The translations under genes and the position numbers were made by a program. From the NCBI GenBank assembly GCA_019242465.1, contig JAFAVL010000840.1, forward strand, positions 1 to 9,707: 9,707 bases of DNA. The letters run 5' to 3'. This document shows, piece by piece, positions 6,888 through 9,707 of the stretch. The stretch's first letter is position 1. Every line of letters begins with the position of its first letter. Under the pieces are notes generated by a model. That model saw only the letters and a list, made by a program, of their open reading frames with translations. It was not told the DNA's origin and searched no databases. This DNA comes from Chroococcidiopsidaceae cyanobacterium CP_BM_RX_35 (GTDB taxonomy: Bacteria; Cyanobacteriota; Cyanobacteriia; Cyanobacteriales; Chroococcidiopsidaceae).

Positions 6888-6931
6888 GACAATATCTCCA
6901 TGTTTTTTGATCTTGCCACGCTCACGACTTG

Positions 6932-6960
6932 GGTGGTAAGTAAGACTGTCTGATACCACC
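6932..6960 (-). promoter_or_regulatory. Inverted repeat in the mnmH leader
   Basis: GGTGGTA (6932-6938) and TACCACC (6954-6960) form a perfect 7-bp inverted repeat with a 15-nt interior that itself contains AGAC-T-GTCT (6943-6951). It lies 45-73 bp upstream of the preferred mnmH ATG, in the gap shared with the divergent aldo/keto reductase gene. It could be an RNA stem-loop in the leader or a regulator site. The rest of the 6888-7089 gap shows no promoter I would defend. Confidence 0.3.
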
Positions 6961-7089
6961 TGCTCAGCCTTATTTTTCCTGTCAAAAGCAATTTTCACTA
7001 AGAAGCGCTACCCTATGGGCAGACATGCGACATCTGAGTAGGCGTACAAGATTAGGAAAGTACTCTTTGAACTGCTAGAGGACAAGAGC

Positions 7090-8055
7090 ATGACAAGAAA
7101 AACAACACGGCGTACTTTTCTGGCGACTAGTGCCGCTGTGGCTGGCGGCATTGCAGCAGGAGCTGCAGCGCAACAGAACCTAACTAGCACAGCTACAATA
7201 ACGGCAACGATGCCGGAACGAGTGCTAGGACGTACAGGAGTAAAGTTACCTATCTTCGGATTAGGGGGAGCAGGTCAAACGCCGTTGTCTTGGGATGGTG
7301 CTGAAAAAGATGCTGTAGCGATTATCCAACGAGCATTGGAGCTTGGCATTCGTTACTTTGACACAGCTGCCAGTTACGGACCAAGTGAAGATTACTTAGG
7401 TAAAGTACTACCGCCGCATCGCTCACAGCTATTTCTAGCTAGTAAGACAGCTTTTCGAGATCGAGATGGTGCGTGGCGAGAATTGGAGCGATCGCTGACT
7501 CGCCTAAAAACGAGTTATCTAGATCTGTGGCAACTGCACCGCGTTTCTTTTGGACACGAACTAGATACTATTTTCGGTAAAGACGGAGCGGTAAATGCTT
7601 TAGAAGAAGCAATGCAGCAGAAGCTTGTACGCTTTACTGGTATTACAGGTCATCACGACCCCACAATTATTGCCCAAGGTTTACGTCGATACCCATTTCA
7701 CACCGCCCTCATTCCGGTTAATGCCGCAGACAAACATCATCCACACCCCTTCATCCCTGTCGTACTGCCAGTTGCTCAGCAGCAAAAGGTAGGTGTAATT
7801 GCTATGAAGGTACCAGCTTACGGTCGGTTATTCAAGCCAGGGGCATTAGAGGGTATGCACCAAGCCTTAGGATATAGCCTGTCGCAGCCTGGAGTTAATT
7901 GTTGCACCATTGCAGCTGAGACAGTAGCCCAGCTAGAGCAGAATGTAGACGTTGCTAAGGCTTTCCAACTACTTCCAGCTACAGACATGGCAGCGATTGA
8001 GCAACGCACTGCTGCTATCTGGGAGGACAATACCTTCTTCCGAGCTTGGACTTAG
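7090..8055 (+). CDS. Aldo/keto reductase with twin-arginine signal peptide
   Basis: A member of the (beta/alpha)8 aldo/keto reductase superfamily, NAD(P)H-linked carbonyl reductases; the substrate cannot be read from sequence. The 321-aa protein starts with TTRRTFLAT (residues 5-13), a good Tat motif, followed by a hydrophobic Ala/Gly-rich stretch and a possible AxA-type cleavage near residues 25-27, so export to the periplasm or thylakoid lumen is predicted. The catalytic tetrad is present: Asp91 and Tyr96 in YFDTAASYGPSE, Lys119 in FLASKT and His150 in WQLHRV. The fold opens with LGRTGVKLPIFGLGG (46-60), and the C-terminal AAETVAQLEQNVDVAK resembles the cofactor-binding end of the family. 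No CxxCxxxC iron-sulfur motif is seen. GAGGA at 7078-7082, 7 nt upstream, supports the ATG. It is divergent from mnmH, and its stop overlaps that of lpxB. Confidence 0.9.
   Translation: MTRKTTRRTFLATSAAVAGGIAAGAAAQQNLTSTATITATMPERVLGRTGVKLPIFGLGGAGQTPLSWDGAEKDAVAIIQRALELGIRYFDTAASYGPSEDYLGKVLPPHRSQLFLASKTAFRDRDGAWRELERSLTRLKTSYLDLWQLHRVSFGHELDTIFGKDGAVNALEEAMQQKLVRFTGITGHHDPTIIAQGLRRYPFHTALIPVNAADKHHPHPFIPVVLPVAQQQKVGVIAMKVPAYGRLFKPGALEGMHQALGYSLSQPGVNCCTIAAETVAQLEQNVDVAKAFQLLPATDMAAIEQRTAAIWEDNTFFRAWT
7488..7495. repeat. HIP1 octamer in the aldo/keto reductase gene
   Basis: Exact GCGATCGC within the reading frame, at the ERSLTRL segment. Confidence 0.85.
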
Positions 8056-9215
8056 GGTAGCATCTGGAGAATTTCTTGGGCGGCGCGATCGCACACTCCC
8101 AGTTTTCCCAAACACTGCCGCATTTCCTGATAGTCTGCTAAAGTTTGCTGGCGACAACTGGGATTTAGGAGTAGTTCTAGAGCAGTCTGTGTGATGTTTT
8201 CTGGGGTTGCTTGCTCTTGTAGCAACTCCGGCACAATTGGCTTCATAACTACTAGGTTTGGGGGTGCGGCAAAGGGGATAGAAAACTTGAGGAGACGACG
8301 AGCAATCCAGGCAGTAAGAGGGTTAAGGCGGTAGACAACCACCTGCGGCACATTAAGTAGAGCTAACTCTAGGTTTACAGTGCCTGATTTGGCGATCGCC
8401 AAATCAGCTGCTGCCATTGCTGCTTGCGTCTTTCCCGGTAGCACAACAGTAGCCTTTAGACCATAGCGCTTAATTGCCTGTTCGATAGGGTGTCTGTAGA
8501 TTTCTAGAGATAGGCAAATCCAGAAATGCACTTGCGGTAATTTGGCTTGGATAGCTTGAGCAGATTGGCAGATTATTGGTAGGAGATACTTAATTTCCTG
8601 CCGACGAGAGATCGGAAAAAGAGCGATCACGATTTGTTCTGGCGCGATTTTGAGAGTAGCACGAGCCGTCTCGCGACTGGGGGCGGCTTGCATCAGATCG
8701 ATCAAAGGATGCCCAACCAAGACAACCTTACTTCCTTTGTCTTGAAAGTAACGAGCTTCCTCTGGAAAGATTGCTAACATCCGATCGCTTATGTCTACAA
8801 TCTGCCTTGTGTCGCGGGGATTGGCTGACCACACCCACTCCTGGGGAGCGATGTAATACGCTACTGGCACCTGTGGTAAACGACGTCGAATATAGCTGCC
8901 AATAACAAGATTTGGTCCCATATAGTCAATCAACACCACTAGATCGGGTGGGAAGGCTCGGAGGTACTGCTTGGCGCGTTGCTGAAGCACAAGAGTAGGA
9001 AGCACAAAAGGCAGAGCTTCCAAGTAACCGAACGAGCCAATGCCACTGGTATTCCCTAAAAGAGTTGCACCAGCAGCTGCCATTTTGCTGCCTCCTAGTG
9101 CCACAATCTCTAATTCCAATCCAGCCTTGGCAGCTTGACGCTTGAGAGCTTCAACCAGCAGTGCGCCTTGCAAATCGCCAGAAACCTCACCAGTGCTGAC
9201 AAATATCCGTTTCAT
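8052..9215 (-). CDS. lpxB: Lipid A disaccharide synthase
   Basis: A membrane-associated GT-B glycosyltransferase that joins UDP-2,3-diacylglucosamine to lipid X, giving the beta-1,6 disaccharide of lipid A. The 387-aa length is normal. Visible family motifs are STGEVSGDLQGALL (7-20), DLVVLIDYMGPNL (91-103) with the conserved Asp97, YYIAPQEWVW (120-129), FPEEARYF (150-157), VGHPLID (167-173) and the donor-site region KSGTVNLELALLNVPQVVVY (276-295), then PNLVVMKPIVPELLQ (319-333). The usual PGSR motif after the central strand reads PISR here (201-204), followed by RQEIKYLLP. Its ATG overlaps the lpxA stop as ATGA, and its TAA overlaps the opposing reductase stop. Cyanobacteria commonly carry lpxC-fabZ-lpxA-lpxB, so lpxC and fabZ probably lie just right of the window. 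Two HIP1 sites fall in this gene. Confidence 0.95.
   Translation of the reverse strand: MKRIFVSTGEVSGDLQGALLVEALKRQAAKAGLELEIVALGGSKMAAAGATLLGNTSGIGSFGYLEALPFVLPTLVLQQRAKQYLRAFPPDLVVLIDYMGPNLVIGSYIRRRLPQVPVAYYIAPQEWVWSANPRDTRQIVDISDRMLAIFPEEARYFQDKGSKVVLVGHPLIDLMQAAPSRETARATLKIAPEQIVIALFPISRRQEIKYLLPIICQSAQAIQAKLPQVHFWICLSLEIYRHPIEQAIKRYGLKATVVLPGKTQAAMAAADLAIAKSGTVNLELALLNVPQVVVYRLNPLTAWIARRLLKFSIPFAAPPNLVVMKPIVPELLQEQATPENITQTALELLLNPSCRQQTLADYQEMRQCLGKLGVCDRAAQEILQMLP
8085..8092. repeat. HIP1 octamer near the 3' end of lpxB
   Basis: Exact GCGATCGC within the last 15 codons of lpxB, at CDRAAQ. Confidence 0.85.
8384..8407. repeat. 24-bp perfect palindrome centred on an extended HIP1 site in lpxB
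   Basis: CTGATTT (8384-8390) and AAATCAG (8401-8407) flank GGCGATCGCC (8391-8400), making one uninterrupted 24-bp palindrome. It lies in the lpxB reading frame, encoding ADLAIAKSG, a conserved part of the sugar-nucleotide site. It is far longer than the usual 8-10 bp HIP1 core. Confidence 0.9.
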
Positions 9216-9707
9216 TCTTCATCTTTTGATTTCTTACCTGGAGTTGGACCCCTACGACCTTTCCCTTTCAACTGATGGGATAGTTGTAGGAACCGATGCA
9301 GGTGTTGTAGGTGTTGGTTCTCTGGCAGCAGTTCTAATTTTTCTAGAGCTTGAATCAAAGGTAAGTCAGAACGGTAGAGCAGGCGGAAAGCCTCTTTAAG
9401 GGTGTGCAAGCCTTGCCCTTGGTCTACTTCCGCAATCCCAGCACGTCTCAATCCGACAAGGTTAAGCTGTCGCACTCTCGCTGGATGCCCCTCTACCAAC
9501 ATATAAGGCGGTACATCCCGGTCGATGCGGCTCATGGCACTCAACATTGCCAGCCTACCAACATGTACAAATTGATGAATTCCCACCATACCGCCAATCG
9601 TAGCTCTTGACTCAACATGAACGTGACCTCCCAAAGCTGTTGAATTGGAGATCACGACTTCATCTTCAATGACGCAATCGTGAGCGACATGGACGTAAGC
9701 CAAGATT
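9212..9707 (-). CDS. lpxA: Acyl-ACP--UDP-N-acetylglucosamine O-acyltransferase, 5'-truncated by the window edge
   Basis: First enzyme of lipid A synthesis: a cytoplasmic trimer that moves an (R)-3-hydroxyacyl chain from ACP to the 3-OH of UDP-GlcNAc. About 164 C-terminal residues are visible; by comparison with E. coli, roughly 115 lie beyond the right edge. The frame is open to 9707, so no start is present. The left-handed beta-helix ends with ILAYVHVAHDC, whose two His (encoded at 9689-9691 and 9680-9682) match E. coli His122 and catalytic His125. LGGHVHV, GGMVGIHQFVHVGRLAML and DVPPYMLVEGHPARVRQLNLVGLRRAGI follow. The alpha-helical C-terminal domain (KEAFRLLYRS) is present, ending in an unusual charged tail, KGKGRRGPTPGKKSKDEE. 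The TGA stop overlaps the lpxB ATG, so translation is likely coupled. Confidence 0.95.
   Translation of the reverse strand, partial: ILAYVHVAHDCVIEDEVVISNSTALGGHVHVESRATIGGMVGIHQFVHVGRLAMLSAMSRIDRDVPPYMLVEGHPARVRQLNLVGLRRAGIAEVDQGQGLHTLKEAFRLLYRSDLPLIQALEKLELLPENQHLQHLHRFLQLSHQLKGKGRRGPTPGKKSKDEE

Noticed and set aside
6980..6985. TTGACA on the minus strand as a mnmH -35 box
   Set aside because: No acceptable -10 lies 15-19 bp away; the nearest, TATCAG, is 24 bp downstream.
6888..6998. 37-residue N-terminal extension of MnmH
   Set aside because: It is charged, unlike the family, and contains the leader inverted repeat. The ATG at 6887 has a ribosome site and gives a normal N terminus.
7008..7190. 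Minus-strand 60-codon frame upstream of mnmH
   Set aside because: It is antisense to the Tat signal of the reductase, and its hydrophobic look comes from Ala/Gly codons read backwards.
9142..9610. Plus-strand frames over the lpxA-lpxB junction
   Set aside because: They are antisense to strongly conserved LpxA and LpxB sequence and have no recognisable content.
1..9707. tRNA/rRNA genes, CRISPR arrays, insertion sequences, attachment sites
   Set aside because: I scanned the short gaps and found no cloverleaf, spaced repeats, transposase motifs or terminal inverted repeats; nearly all of the window is coding.

Overview
The window looks like chromosomal DNA from a cyanobacterium. It has six exact copies of the HIP1 octamer GCGATCGC in 9.7 kb, where roughly one per 65 kb is expected by chance. 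The predicted FabF, FabH, LpxB and LpxA proteins read like cyanobacterial forms, and the adjacent lpxA-lpxB pair implies a Gram-negative outer membrane. GC content is moderate, about 48-50% where I hand-counted stretches. I cannot name the genus.

Layout: positions 1-2276 hold a plus-strand fatty-acid block: the 3' part of fabF (KAS II), then acpP with a GTG start and a strong Shine-Dalgarno, then fabH (KAS III). On the minus strand, meeting fabH tail to tail, is a small barstar-like gene (2273-2674) with no ATG start and no nuclease partner in view. A 143-bp divergent gap with a perfect 14-bp palindrome precedes a large plus-strand CPA2-type cation:proton antiporter (2818-5058) that carries two C-terminal UspA-like domains. 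A 108-bp gap with a weak terminator-like hairpin follows.

From 6887 down to 5167 on the minus strand is a two-gene unit, mnmH (tRNA 2-selenouridine/geranyl-2-thiouridine synthase) and nfi (endonuclease V), joined by an ATGA overlap. A divergent gap (6888-7089) with an inverted repeat separates it from a plus-strand aldo/keto reductase with a twin-arginine signal. That gene meets lpxB tail to tail. lpxB and the truncated lpxA (minus strand, entering from the right edge) share another ATGA overlap and make the lipid A disaccharide.

How they fit together: fabF, acpP and fabH supply acyl chains on ACP. LpxA uses hydroxyacyl-ACP, and LpxB joins the resulting sugars, so both ends of the window serve envelope lipid synthesis. 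The middle holds unrelated ion homeostasis, RNA modification and DNA repair genes. Most of the window is ordinary housekeeping. The points most worth a second look are the possibly duplicated fabF-acpP-fabH set, the orphan barstar, the Tat-targeted reductase and the palindromes at 2763-2776, 6932-6960 and 8384-8407. I see no clear previously undescribed multi-gene system.
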